Assembly: GCA_032250585.1 (NCBI GenBank)
Contig: JAVVFH010000188.1
Span: 1-6,838 of the forward strand
Direction: 5' to 3'
Length of the DNA: 6,838 nt
DNA from: JAVVFH01 sp032250585
Lineage (GTDB): Bacteria > Pseudomonadota > Gammaproteobacteria > Xanthomonadales > SZUA-36
Made by a program: the position numbers and the translations under genes. This document shows positions 6,835-6,838 of this stretch, one piece after another. Under the pieces are notes generated by a model, which was not told where the DNA came from, ran no database searches, and saw only the letters and a program-made list of their open reading frames with translations. Every line of letters begins with the position of its first letter. Position 1 is the first letter of the stretch.

Positions 6835-6838
6835 GTAT

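Overview
The window looks like chromosomal DNA from a fairly high-GC bacterium (about 60% or more G+C in the central operon). It is most likely a proteobacterium, probably a gammaproteobacterium, but that placement rests only on the general look of the proteins and is weak. There are no rRNA, tRNA, CRISPR or insertion-sequence features that I can support.

Layout. On the minus strand, positions 1598 down to 69 encode a complete exported M20-family metallopeptidase (dipeptidase type). It is split by one in-frame amber codon at 885-887, with every metal-binding and catalytic residue kept on one side or the other. Just after its true stop, a strong Shine-Dalgarno and an ATG lie exactly at the left edge (13 down to 1). 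A further minus-strand gene therefore probably starts there. A 185-bp divergent intergenic region (1599-1783) separates the peptidase from a plus-strand operon.

The operon (1784-6449) has three tightly packed, overlapping genes. The first encodes a GltD-like FAD/NAD(P) oxidoreductase carrying an N-terminal Fe-S domain and a C-terminal 2[4Fe-4S] ferredoxin domain. The second is korA, a fused gamma+alpha subunit of a 2-oxoacid:acceptor oxidoreductase. The third is korB, the thiamine-diphosphate and [4Fe-4S] beta subunit. Overlaps of 25 bp and 4 bp (ATGA) suggest translational coupling and a defined stoichiometry. The natural reading is a three-subunit 2-oxoglutarate:NAD(P)+ oxidoreductase. KorAB would interconvert 2-oxoglutarate + CoA and succinyl-CoA + CO2, and pass the electrons through its Fe-S centre to the FAD/Fe-S subunit. 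That subunit takes the place of a free ferredoxin or delta subunit and exchanges hydride with NAD(P)H. This resembles the enzyme type described from Azoarcus evansii. The exact 2-oxoacid and nicotinamide specificity cannot be read from the sequence.

Right edge. After korB there is a 76-bp convergent gap with a weak hairpin and T-run. Beyond it lies an AT-richer (about 46% G+C) minus-strand reading frame of at least 102 codons that I do not recognise and that may continue past the window.

Nothing here is a clearly new system. The items most worth checking are the lone amber codon in an otherwise intact peptidase, the wiring of the Kor complex, and the compositional break at the right end.
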